From: Caenorhabditis elegans
Lineage: Eukaryota > Nematoda > Chromadorea > Rhabditida > Rhabditidae
Direction of reading: 5' to 3'
NCBI RefSeq assembly: GCF_000002985.6
Contig: NC_003284.9
Coordinates: 4,092,001-4,156,000 of the forward strand
Length of the DNA: 64,000 nucleotides
The notes beneath the pieces were generated by a model that saw nothing but the letters and a program-made list of their open reading frames with translations, did no database searches and was not told where the DNA came from. Within the stretch, counting starts at the first letter, position 1, and the number at the start of each line of letters is the position of its first letter. The position numbers were made by a program, and so were the translations under genes. Below, in pieces: positions 1 through 11,446 of the stretch.

Positions 1-60
1 ATTGTACACGGGAGAAGGAAGAACATATGAAAAAAAAGAAAAGAAGCGAACAAGGTTTGA

Positions 61-216
61 AGAGGTCCTTTTTTCCAAACTAGGAAGAATCAAAAGTGCT
101 CTCTCAGCACAGACCACACCAGTGACACCTTTGAAACCAAAATTGAGGACGACACCATTGTGGAAGATGGGGGGAGACCACGATACAACAACATTTCATT
201 ACATTTGGATCGGTGA
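61..216 (+). CDS. Probable terminal exon of a gene entering from the left
   Basis: A plus-strand frame is open from 61 and ends at a TGA at 214-216. An acceptor-like CTCTCTCAG ends at 107; splicing there would give an exon 108-216 in phase 2. The frame encodes an acidic tail (motifs KIEDDTIVEDGG, then RPRYNNISLHLDR at the C-terminus) that reads more like protein than the overlapping longer frame at 2-298. Another possible acceptor, ACTAG, ends at 83. The family is not recognisable from the tail alone, and no close AATAAA follows, so the call is tentative. Confidence 0.38.
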   Translation, partial: RGPFFQTRKNQKCSLSTDHTSDTFETKIEDDTIVEDGGRPRYNNISLHLDR

Positions 217-2880
217 CGCGGAATCAAGTTCCTCTCTGGTCCCTCTTATTTTGCAATCATCTTCTGCTGTCCCGAACAACTTCGGACACTTGTTTTGAAC
301 TGATTTCAAAATTCACACTTCTTATTACGAATCGCTGTACTTTTATTCTCTAGTCTTTCTAGGGTCCGACTACTGCGAAATATAAAATTGAAGGGGTTCA
401 TCTATTTGGAAAAAAAATTAAGAGAAGAGAAAAGACAAGCCATCATAATTATCAAGGAGCTGTCAATTCCAAAAAAAATTTCTAAAAATTTTAGTAGAAA
501 AAACACACCGCTTTTAGGAACCCTGTTAACATTTAAAAAAATATTTTACGGCAGTGTGAGAGGAAATCTCCGATTGCCAAAAATTTTCAGATTCGGTAAT
601 TTTCAAATTTTTGAAAACACTTGGAAATTTGTAAATGAAGAATTAAAATTTTATAGAGCAAAAAGCCATATTTCATCAAAAAACTTCAAAACTTTAATGA
701 AAAGCATTTACTACAGTAAACATTAGTTTTTTGCTTTTTTTAAAGTTTTATATTATTTGTAAAATGTTTAAACTGGATGAATGCCGGAAGATTCATCAAA
801 AATAAATTATCAAAAATACTGAAACTTGGCAAAAAATGTATAATGTCGCCCACGCCTGTCGTCAAGGTTAAACTCTCAAATTTTCGAAAATATGCCTAGA
901 AATTGCCGAAATTTCCAGAATTTAGTAATTTGGATACTTTAAGCAATTGTAGAATTTGCCAAATGGTCCTTTTTTAGAATTTATGTTGAGCTGCAAATAG
1001 GCAATGCTAATTGAGAATATACGGTAGCTAAAATTGATCTACAACAATTAATGCTTTAAAAGATCAGTTTAGCATTCATGCTCCAGTTTTAAAAAACATA
1101 GGTTAAAGGGAACTCAAGACTTTAGTCATTGGCCAGTAGTTCTGAACAACTGCAAAAAACAATGCACGGATTAATTAATTTTTTCGTGGTTCGTGCGAAA
1201 GACATCCTTCTCTCTATCTTTGGAACAAATCAAAACGTGATGAAGAATAGAGATGGGTGTATTTGGGAGGAGGTGGATTTAATATAATTTTCACTCTCGC
1301 ACAAAGATTCTTCGTTTTTAACTTGGAATCTAGTGGAAGTTATAGTTATCCTCGCGCGGCAAAATTTGTGCCCAATTGGTATTGCACAACATTCTTCTTG
1401 GTGTAGGTAAGTGTCTTCTAATGAATATTTGTTTCAAATGTCTGATTTATAAATGAATATTCATAAACTGGCGTTGCATTGCATCACAGAGATTGGGGGC
1501 GAAAAAAGGAAACTTCTTCCTACTCAAAAAAAAAGTATGTGGGTAGCGTAAATCTCAGTACGAAGTCAGCGATGATGAGTTAAGAAGTTTGTGAGTCGGT
1601 CTTAGCATAATGTTTTTGGGGAGCGTCACGGCGGTGGGCACGTCAAAAATGTGACTATTGCCGACAAAAAGAATAAGTGATCAGTTTTGGTAAGCCCTCT
1701 TAGTTTCTTCCGTTTGAAGAAGCACACATTTTTGGGAGAGCACCCTTGGAAGACAAAGGTGTTCGGTCTGGAATCATTGAACATTCAAAATGAATCATGT
1801 TAATGTTAATAGAATTCTGGAACTTTTTGAAAAAAAAAGTGCATTTGGAATATTTAGAATGGATCTTAAATTTTGATCTCTAATTTTTCATTGCATTTTT
1901 CACTATTTTGGGGGCCTGTGAAATTGCTCCAAGATCTTTTTTTGCAGACATTTCTGAATTTAAGGATGAGAAGTAGGTTCAGAAAAAAAATTTCCAAATT
2001 AAAATTTTACAGTAAAATTTTTCTATGTGTACGTTTAAATAGCGCATGTCTCGTTTTAAAACCTGATAGTATGACAATAAAATTCACTTGTATGACGACT
2101 CTAAATTGTAAAAAAAACAATTTTGAATATAGATTCGTGATGAAATATTCAGTTTTTTAATAAAACAAAATTTCCGAAAAATTTTCAAAATTCTTGTCAA
2201 CTTTATTTCTTCCTAGACTACATTAGAAGCCTGCAAGTATTACTTTTTGCCGTAGGTTTTATTTAAAAGTCCAAAAATTCAGATATTTGCAGTTGACCCA
2301 AGAGTGGAGTCGACTCGGTGCCGGAAACATTACTTGTTTGTTATCTGGAATTTCAGAAAGTTATGTTGATTTCTTAAAGGGTATCGGACTTCTTTCCTTA
2401 AACTACATACGTATATAAAACAAACTCATTATTTTTGAATTAAAAAAAATTGCACTATTGTTGTTTTCTAAAAACCAAATCTAGAAAACGAGATGTTTTT
2501 TTCATATTTTGAAAAGTTGCTCATCCACCCACTCTCTCTCGAACAAAATTAAAATTCATATGAACTCGATGCATTAGACTTGTACATGATTCCCTTTCAA
2601 ACCTTATAAAAAACACGACAAAATGCACGTCTAATAAAAATTGGGTCTCAGAAAAAGTGCATAACACAGAGACGAAGGACCTCTGAATATATTAGCGCTG
2701 TCCTAACAACAAAGAAAAGGCTAGAAATCTGAAACCGGATTTTCCAGAGAGAAAGACCATCGGTGCCTTAGGATGTCTGATACTTTTTATACATCATCTA
2801 TAAGACGAGTGTTTTCAATTTAAGGGACTTTCTTCTCTGTAATATTATCCAGAAGGATCAAGTTCAACAAGTCACAAAAA
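217..2880. other. Intergenic region, no supported gene
   Basis: AT-rich sequence with short chance ORFs (388-726, 1873-2160) biased to Lys, Phe and Ile. A good donor-like GTAAGTG lies near 1408, and a more GC-rich stretch runs about 1540-1700, but I could not attach either to a coding exon. I see nothing else that is firm. Confidence 0.5.
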
Positions 2881-2882
2881 AG

Positions 2883-2888
2883 TTTATT
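2883..2888 (-). terminator. Poly(A) signal of the CLC channel gene
   Basis: The minus strand reads AATAAA about 24 bases after the TGA at 2912-2914, followed by a T-rich stretch. The position fits the cleavage signal of the minus-strand CLC transcript. Confidence 0.75.
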
Positions 2889-2911
2889 GGTGCATAAAAA
2901 TGAGTAATGTG

Positions 2912-5900
2912 TCATTCGGAAGATGAACTCTCTCCGGGTTCCTCGTGTAATCGGGGAATCACTATCGCATGCGACTTCCTTCGTAGATAAGCAACAGCTT
3001 CCACAAATTCTTCGGGTCGTTGGCCAAATTCTGAACCAGACCTGCAAAACTCATCGATCATTTACTTTTTTCTTCCTGACTATACGATTGTGACTTCTAA
3101 CACTAACTCATGCTTACTCTAACCCATTGGCTTTCCTGAAAGAAAAATAATAATTTTTTCGCTTTGATAATCTTTTAAACCGCAACTGGTTCCCTACCAT
3201 AATCCGTCCATTTTGCAAAATGTACTTACATACTTATGGTGGGTCATAAAAAAGAGGCCTTCTCACAATGTACCAACCTTTTTCTGGGCTCAATTCCGAA
3301 GTTGATGGATCTGGGTTGACGTTGTCGGAGAGAAGATCGGGGTTCAAAGGGAGGTGGTGGGAATACTTCTTTCGGAGATGAAATCACATCGGGGACTACT
3401 GTATTTGTCTCGAGAGTAGTGCCCCGAGCAACTTCCAGTGGAGGTGTTAGGATATCAATTACATTAGTTGACACGTGTCGGAGATTGTTCTTCACGACAT
3501 TTGACGAGGAGGGTGAATGGGAGACACTGTTCTTCTTTTCAGTTTTTATCACTTCTTCGGTGTGCTCCAGTGCTTTTCGAAGCTAAAAAACCGAAAGTAG
3601 ACAAAGAACAACAATTTCTACCAACATCAGATAACGCCACAACACCAATCAGCCTACCACAGTCCGTCACATATGCTTTGCTGAGTTGGAGCATGGAGAA
3701 AATCGAGTGGATTTTGTAAAGGGATGTTTGTTTCACAAGTTGAATTGGGGCGGGGTCGATGTCATTTTCGGTCAGGTCAAGTTGTAAGGCAAGTTGTTCT
3801 TCTTCCCATACTTTTCTCTGAAATTATACGTTTTTTTTTAACATTTTTACATAAAATATAATTTCAAAAAATTGTTATAACTCAAATTATGTAGCCAGTT
3901 TTTGCTTTTGTGTCTTATGAATATCGTTCTGATTTGAGGCAAATACAGACGATTCGTTTTAACATAACTTTTTAGAAAATTGTAGTTCTGGGTATTCCAT
4001 ACAAATAGAGCACTTTTTGTTTGAAATTCAACATTTCACAGATTCGTGTATGCACAAACCACAGAGGTTAAGAAATAGTTAAAGCTACTCTAATTAAAAT
4101 TTCCAGTATTCCCGCGAAAAAACAAACCGAAAATCCCATTTTTAAGAAAATATTCCATTCCAAATTTTATTTTCGGAATAGTCTATCAGTGTTTAATTCT
4201 ACTGGGGTTTTTTTTCCAAATTACCTCTTCTGCTGACAAGTCATATGGATTGTTATCGTGTGATCCTTTTTTATTGTTTCCAAATTGCATATGAACCAAA
4301 TATTTCTTTGCCTGTCTCATATAATCTTTAAAATAATAATTTTATGGATTTTTCAAGTTACTAAAAAGCCAACTTTTGATAATTGTGTGATGTTCGTTAG
4401 CATTCCCATGAATCGTTTTGTGTTCAATACCGTGATCGTCTAAAAAGTCTGTAACCTTATTTTGAACTTCTCATTAAAAATTGTTTAACCAACCTTTTGC
4501 AGACTTCTCATCCATATCTCTCAAGCTGAACAGTGCATTTCTTCTCGTTCCAGAATTTCGCCGTTTCAGAGTATTTTCCACTGGAATTGTTGGAGAGGAA
4601 GGTACAGGTGGCAAGTACAATTTGGGTTCAGTGACGTCAGGTAATGGTACAACCAGGAATCGACTGAATTGAAACATTAAGATGCAAATAGTAAAAAGAT
4701 GAAACCAACTAACTTTTTCTGCTCTCCGGGACCTAATGGTTTGATGGTTTGTGACAGAGGGGTGACAATATCTGACTTCTTTCGTTGCATTGTGACAAAA
4801 TCAGTTTCCGAACATATTCTCCGTCTATCTTCTTTCAACTATAACATTTTTCACAGTTAACTTTTGTACCAAATTAATTACAAACCTCCTTTTCAGAATC
4901 TTTAAAATGATTATCAATGGTTTCAATGGCTTGCCTAACGCGTTTTTCAGCCTCAACCTTTCTCGGATGATCTCCAATTTTCCCGTTTAACAAAACCGTC
5001 AAATATCTTCGTGAAACAGTCCCTATTAACATTTGTGAATCTGAAACTTTATTGAATTAATTTTTCAACCCCTCCCCCTTTTCAAATCACTTTTTGAGTC
5101 AACAACTGGAAACAGACGGAGACCGGTCTGTACCGCTTCGCGAATCTCATTATAAGTTGTGATTTTGGTGATAAATTTCACCGGTGTTACCATAATATGT
5201 TCAGCATAAGTGGTATGAACTCTGAAAATAGATATTGCAAAATTTTCAAGAAATGTGATTTGCTTACAGATTATTTGATGGTGGGATATCCGGAAGGAAA
5301 GGCAAATGTTTAATTTTTATGATTGTATCGAAGAATGAAGGTTGTAAGTATGCACAAACTGCATTGGATAACATCACAGAAATCTGTAACCAGAACGTTA
5401 CTACTGTAAAAAGCAGATCAATTCACCATGACCGGCAAGATGAAATGAAGTTGACCAGTGATCTCAAAAATCATAACAGAAACTGAAACAGTGTGGGTGA
5501 CAGAAGCAGAAAACGCTGCAGCGCCAACGATTGCATAAATTCCCGGATGAATTATATGAATATCTTCTAGGGCTAAGCCAATAATCTGAAAAAATTAAAT
5601 AAAAAGTCAAAACTCACATGCCACATCAAAGTTTAGACCGGGGAAACTTTAAAAATTTATTTGAAGCTTTTTTCGGTATATTTTTTGCAAAATAATTCTG
5701 TGCCCCGTAAAAACGCCCCAGAAGCTGTTTTCGAATACTTTTGATATATTTTAAGGCGTTTAAAAGTAGGCATATATTCTCAACGCTCCTTTTTATTGCT
5801 TATTCTTTTCAAAGATTTATATATGCTTCCTAATTAATCGAACGTCTGCAAAAAGCGAATTTGGTACATTTCTAACAATATTAAAAATAATGCTAGAACG

Positions 5901-8536
5901 CGGAAAAACTAGTCAAGCTTCTGCATTTGGTTGTACTTTTCAAAGTAAAATGTTTTTTTTTCGATCTTTTTCTCAAATGTCAACAGCTCTGATAATAAAA
6001 ATGGATACCTCTCCATAAAACCGTCCAATAGCGGCGCCTAGAACAAAAACCGGAAGAAAGACACCTGATGGTACTGGAAGTGTGAAACTGATTATCGAGA
6101 AGATGAACTGAAATAATTGATATCATGTTAATACAAAATCCAACAATCAGGTGTATGAAACTCACGTGAACTAGCACAAACAAAAACAACAGAAGGAGAA
6201 TGTTTCCCCGATTTAACCAATGTGAATATATTTCTGCTCCGCAAACAAGATCATCTGACGATGTGACAATAAACGAACAATTTGCAAAAAAGTCACGTAG
6301 GTTTGTACCAAACTTTATCTGTAACAAGGTTGAAATAACTTTGTGATATAAAGCTGACTAACTCTTCCAGTTGAAAACATTCCAAGCCCATGCGGGTACG
6401 ATACAACCGAAAATATACAAGATATTACAATTGGGTAGACTATCCAACTAAAATTGGAAGTTTTAAATCTTCAATTTTTTCAGAGAAACTCACTGTCTTT
6501 GAAAGACCATTTTGGCATATTGATTATTTCTCAAAAACAGTACCACGCAACGATAAAGAGATATATATCCAGCACCAAGTATACCACACAATAAACCAAG
6601 CAATGCAAAAAGTGGAAGTTCGTCGACGGAAAACGCATCCGGGCGGAAGCTTGTTTGGTAGAACGCGCTGACAGTTACTGAAAAACGAAATTTAGTTGTA
6701 CCTAAAGTGGGGTGGCTTAGTGAGTAGTGAGAGCAATCTAGAGGTTTAGGCTAAGATCATGCCTCCCCTAGGTTCATCTCAACAGAGAAGTGGAGCAATC
6801 CACGGTCGCCAGCCACAGTCTCAAATTCGGACGTAGCTTAAACTCAAGCCTAATGGTAACCGCACCAGGAATGTGGTTTCTGACTCGCAAATATTTTAGA
6901 ACAACAAAAGCCTTTCAAATTTTTATAATCAGTATTTTTTGTAAAATTTCATATCAGTAACATCACATCAGCTCACCTTCCGTTTCAACAACATATGCTC
7001 TCAACAACCGAATTGTGGTTGCTCCACAACATGCTGCAAAGAAGCCTCTCCAGTAACTTCTCACCGAAAAATACATTGTCGTTACTTCAATCGAGAACAG
7101 CACTCCGCCGACCGGTGAGCTGAATGTGCACGCGACGCCGACTGCACATGCAGCAGCTAGACATTCCATTCTTCTGCTCTCCTCACGATATGCAGAATCG
7201 AATTTCGCTGCTAGAAGGCACATTTGGTTGGCAACCACCGAGGCGATGTGCACGAACGGTCCCATTTTGCCGATTGGGACACCGCTTCCCAATGCCATTG
7301 CTACTCCGAATATTTTGGAAACCAGTGTTTTTAGTGTTAGATAGTCAACCAGAATGACTCCGCGAATGATCGTTTTCATTTCCGGTATTCCAGAACCTGT
7401 AGAATATTAGAAAAATAACATGTTCAAAAAAACGAAAGGTTTATTGTTTTTATTTATAAAACTGTTTGCTTTGAATTGTTTTCTTAGATTCAATTTGAGA
7501 CAATTTTACGTATACTCGTAATTTATTAAACAGAAAATTTCTATTTTTTTGGGCAACAAAGTGAGCACTGTTTTATAGTCTAGAAATACGGTTCTGGTTT
7601 TTACGATATGCTTCAAAAAAGTCTCAACTAAACGATTCGTAAAACTTCTACTCTTGGAAATCATGTTTAACACAATTCTTACCGATAGCTTGAGGCGCCA
7701 CATAATGCACAAAACATGCTGATGCAGCAACTAATCCAATCATATATCCACACCATCCGAGCAACCCACATCCCCATAACAAATAAGATTGGTCCGAGCC
7801 GTAAATATTGTAAATTGAAACCGTCTTCCGCTGAATCTCTTGAAACGAAAACACCATCATATCCACTAATATTGATATAAATGCTACTGCTACTCCGAGA
7901 AGTGCAAGAAACATCCAATCTGATAACAAGTAGGACAACGAGATCAATTTATGTTCTGTAAGATTTTTTAATCTGTTTTTTTTTTGTTGCAAGTTGTATA
8001 GTAATACTTATTCTGTTCATTTCCATCCGTAGCCACAGAGACCTGTTCTTCCGAAACTTTGGAAATTCCAAATCGTTTTCCAAAGTGAAAGTGACTTTTC
8101 GATCCGAATGGTTTGACCCATTCTCAAGTCCATGCAATCCATTCTGTACAAGGCGTGTTCTCTTGGTGGAGAAGGTGTAACTTTCACTTACTTTTCCAGG
8201 TTCTTGTTTTAGATCGATAATCATCTCCTTTATGCTTCGATATTGCTTATGGTTGAAACTGGTTGTTCTTACAAGGGCGCTCCCTAAAACCAAGAGAAAT
8301 CGATATTAAAAATCGATTAAACGTCACAAAATTCAATATTATATTATGGCCAAACTTTTCAATTGAAAAAAATACTCACTTGAAGATGATTTCCGAAAAC
8401 GCGGTGAAACGATACAATTATCGTCAGACTCGTCGTCGTCCGCAACCAGCTCACTGCTTCCTAGATGTTCTTCTTCAGAATCACTTGCTCCACTGACAAA
8501 CGAGGTCTTCTTTTGCTGATACGGCGCACCGTTCAT
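2912..8536 (-). CDS. clh-4: CLC family voltage-gated chloride channel, CLH-4 type
   Basis: Plasma-membrane CLC anion channel of about 1082 residues. Exons (high to low coordinate): 8380-8536, 8008-8283, 7683-7955, 6977-7396, 6494-6677, 6363-6447, 6166-6318, 6009-6107, 5427-5585, 5268-5383, 5091-5221, 4886-5040, 4714-4838, 4494-4663, 4225-4325, 3626-3817, 3278-3582, 3118-3135, 2912-3041; all phases join. Family motifs seen: GSGIPE (236-241, selectivity Ser237), GKMGPFVH (278-285), GVFLP (531-535), and [13 protein letters not shown] with pore Tyr566. Two cytosolic CBS regions follow, near 645-700 and 885-935, the second with [11 protein letters not shown]. The N-terminus is acidic and serine-rich, and the C-terminus is a proline- and serine-rich tail. 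Odd points: Met280 replaces the usual gating Glu; exon 18 has only 18 bases and exon 15 has an atypical AAAG acceptor. Family membership is certain; the clh-4 name rests on my recollection that clh-4 is the X-linked paralogue. Confidence 0.93.
6709..6890 (+). repeat. tRNA-like (SINE-like) repeat in a CLC intron
   Basis: Within the intron between CLC exons 4 and 5, TGGCTTAGTGAG (6713-6724) resembles a Pol III A box, and GGTTCATCTC (6771-6780) matches a B box at nine of ten positions. The region is richer in GC than the surrounding intron. I could not fold a proper cloverleaf, so it is not called as a tRNA gene. Confidence 0.35.
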
Positions 8537-8966
8537 ACGACAAAATTCAGGCGAGAAAGCGGTGAATGCGGGAGGTTTTTTGAATACTGGCGTTAGCCGA
8601 GCAGCGAGGCAAGTGTTTCAACTGTTTTTCAAATGAGGTTTTAACCATGGGTTGCATTATGCAAAGCGGGCGGCGGCGTCGACCGACTTTATCACCGATT
8701 CGAACCGTGTGATGTCAGCTCTGCACAGTCTCACCCTCGGTTGAGTTTGAAACAATTTGATCAGTTGCAATCTTTGTGTTTCTCTGATCCGATTTGCTTT
8801 GTGTGCACGTGAATCTGGTGGAATGCAAGGTCTGACGTAGTCCTCCACTGTTTTCGAGTTTTGAAACACTTTTCAAAAGATTAGCTAACCCGCAGTTGAA
8901 TCTTAACAATTGAATTATATCTTTACAAAATGCAATATCTGAGAAATATGTATATATCAACCTCAT

Positions 8967-9793
8967 TAGGATTGCCCCACAATGTTCTTGATGTTTCTGA
9001 GCGTATGTATAACAAATTTTTAAAATATTTAAACATAAGTCTACCTAGAATCCAAATAGTGATCTAAGATTTGTGGTGTATTTGTTTTATTTTCTTTTCC
9101 TGGGCGCGCGGAGTTTGTTTTCGATTTTTATAAGCAAATATGTAATTGGCAATATTTTATCCGTTTAAACAGTTTAAACCAAATTTAAACAAATTTAGGC
9201 AAATAAGTATTATTAAAACTTACCTAAAATATTCCACACTGACGATATTCCTTTTAAAAAAACACTTTTCTTTAAAGTTTATGCCATAGCCAACTAGTGT
9301 TCCATTTGCAAAAAATATAGTTCTGCTACAAAAATCCGCTACAAAACTAACTCACATTTTGGCTAGTTCCTGTTACTCACCACAACAGTCTTTCCCAGCG
9401 GTACGGTTTTCTAGCCCGCAAATTTTAATTTATGCAGTTTCGATTTGGGCTCAGTCAATGAAACAGTTTGGCGGATTTTTTTTTGCGCAGAGGTTACCAA
9501 AATAGTTTTCAAAGTTCACGAAAAAATAAAAATGTTAACACTATGTTCTGCGTTGTTTAACAAATAATCAGGCACCCGCATCGTGTTGGGTACATTATTT
9601 GACATGACAATCTTTCTTCAAAATCAGGTAAATAACATTTCATAGGCATAGTCAAACTTTTGAACTGTTTTTTTTTATTTGAAATTGTATGAAAAAAGTT
9701 TTATTATAAGATCCAACCAATGATAATTCGTTTTGAAAAAACTGCATCATTACGTCAAGTATATACAAAAATTAAAAAACATCATTTCTGAAA
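8967..9793. other. Upstream region of the CLC gene, no gene seen
   Basis: AT-rich intergenic DNA between the CLC gene and the small gene at 9794. It probably holds CLC promoter sequence. No splice-bounded exon or clear element was found. Confidence 0.5.
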
Positions 9794-10110
9794 TCAAGTT
9801 GTGATTTTGCGAACAGCTTTCACCACACAGCAGTTGTCTGGTTTCAAGAAGCATTGATCCCATTTTGCTTTGGCAGAACTGAAAAAAATCATTTCATTAA
9901 CATATATTATTTAATTTTCATTTAAACTCACTGGATAGCATCCACAACTAGAGATTTCTGTACCTCTTCTTGATTCTGTTCTTCTTTTGTCTCCGCTTCA
10001 GTTTTCAAGTTCTGTTCATTAGCCTTAGCAGCATCCTGATGCTTCTCAAGTTCTGCCAATTCTTTGAGAGTTGAAACATCCTTGCTCGAAACTCCGGTTT
10101 GAACCTTCAT
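9794..10110 (-). CDS. Small charged protein, 87 aa, unrecognised
   Basis: Two exons, 9932-10110 and 9794-9878, joined by a GTGAGT donor and a TTTTTTTCAG acceptor, encode 87 residues. The start at 10110 is preceded by a strong TTTGTTTCAG acceptor at minus 8, probably a spliced-leader site, so the upstream in-frame ATG is not used. No signal peptide is visible. Residues 10-52 are rich in Glu, Lys, Gln and Ala and look helical (LKELAELEKHQDAAKANEQ), followed by a Cys-containing tail (WDQCFLKPDNCCVVKAVRKI). The strict TATA promoter suggests strong, tissue-limited expression. I do not recognise the family. Confidence 0.75.
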
Positions 10111-10208
10111 TTTTGAATCTGAAACAAACAATATATATTTTAGTGGAGAATGGATAGATAAAAGAAACTACAAGTAAAAGATGGTGAGGGGTGTTTCCGC
10201 CACTTGTC

Positions 10209-10215
10209 TTTTATA
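10209..10215 (-). promoter_or_regulatory. TATA box of the 87-aa protein gene
   Basis: The minus strand reads CCTATAAAAG, about 100 bases upstream of the start codon at 10110, in a GC-richer patch. A TGATAAG GATA-factor site occurs at 10551-10557. The TATA position fits a transcription start near 10180. Confidence 0.55.
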
Positions 10216-10970
10216 GGAGAAGCCGTTGGTAGGCAGAAACCGGTTCTCTGAAAAGGAAACGACAAGAAGCCGACACAAAGTGGGTAGATGCAATTGATGA
10301 ATCATGCATCGTGTGTAAACGTCATGAGAATTTCAGGTGAGACGAACAGCCGAAGCTTAATCATGCTTCTCAATCTTAAAGAATACCGCCTGACTTATTC
10401 AAGATGTCACGTTGTTCAAAAGGTTCCGTTTTGGGTGTATTCTTTGTCGAATTGGGTGCATTATCCGCCGTGATCTGCTTCAGGTCAATGACATCATGTT
10501 GAAGAATCATTGATATATCAGAATTTTCTCGATAAGCTTTGAACAGGATATGATAAGATATTGGTCATATGCTTTCAATTTGTCTCTATAAATATATTTA
10601 ATAGAAAGTTCTTCGCACTATCCGTTTTATCTTCAATTTGCAAAATATCAAAATTAATTAACCGACATTTTATTTGAAAAGTTTAGACGACAATTATTTT
10701 CATAGATCTGAAAAAGAATCAAAAGTGAACGAATTCCTTAAAACCCACATTGAAGACAAACGAATGTAATAGAATACAATTTAAACAACTAAAAAACAAC
10801 GACAAAGAACATTTGTAAGATTTGCTACAAAGTAAAAAAGTACCCATCAAAAATTAAAGGCTACAAGTAAAACGCCAGGAGCAGAGGAATGCATTGGTCA
10901 TGTTGATTGATATGATCTGGAAAATAGAAATTGAACACAATTTGTCTAATTTTTAAATTGATTTTTCTCA

Positions 10971-11168
10971 AGATTTTGGCATGTCTTCTTAATAGAGCTC
11001 GTATTTATTCAGATGGGTTTCGGCGCACAAAGCAAGTAATGGCAATCTTTTTTGTGGCAATGTAATTACTTTTTTTTTCAAATCATGAAAATACTACCAT
11101 AAACTTTTTCGCGCACCGAGACCCATCTTAATAAATCTGTCTAAATTTGAGAAGACATGTCAAAATAT
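10971..11168. mobile_element. MITE-like inverted-repeat element, about 200 bp
   Basis: The left arm from 10971 carries GGCATGTCTTCTTAATA and GATGGGTTTCGGCGCAC. The right arm, read on the minus strand, carries TGACATGTCTTCTCAAAT and GATGGGTCTCGGTGCGC. The arms are imperfect inverted copies of about 60 bases around a T-rich loop. No ORF is present, so this is a non-autonomous DNA element. Confidence 0.7.
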
Positions 11169-11446
11169 TAGAGCTACAATGTGGGTGCCGGTGAGCGGTC
11201 TTCGCCGACCTCATACCGCCACTCGCTACGCATATATAGTGCAGCGCGGAATCCTGAAAATGTCGGCCGCTGCCAAATAACAACCTTTCTCATAACGTTG
11301 GGTGAAAACCAAGCCCTTCGTTTCACGCATCTGCAAAACAGCGGCAAACGGCGACGGCAAAGGCCGGTCGGTGGAGTTACCTCACATGGAAGCCCTACTA
11401 AATATTGAGAATTTACGATAGTGTACCTTTTAATGTGAAACTCAAG
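11169..11446. other. GC-rich spacer, unexplained
   Basis: An unusually GC-rich stretch between the MITE and the 3' end of the next minus-strand gene. A 75-codon plus-strand ORF (11181-11408) has no start or splice support. It may be part of a composite repeat. Confidence 0.35.

Noticed and set aside
8657-8869. 70-codon minus-strand ORF upstream of the CLC gene
   Set aside because: Its frame crosses the GTGAGA donor, and splicing at that donor in this frame puts a stop into CLC exon 2. The overlapping frame at 8735-8966 is phase-compatible and was preferred.
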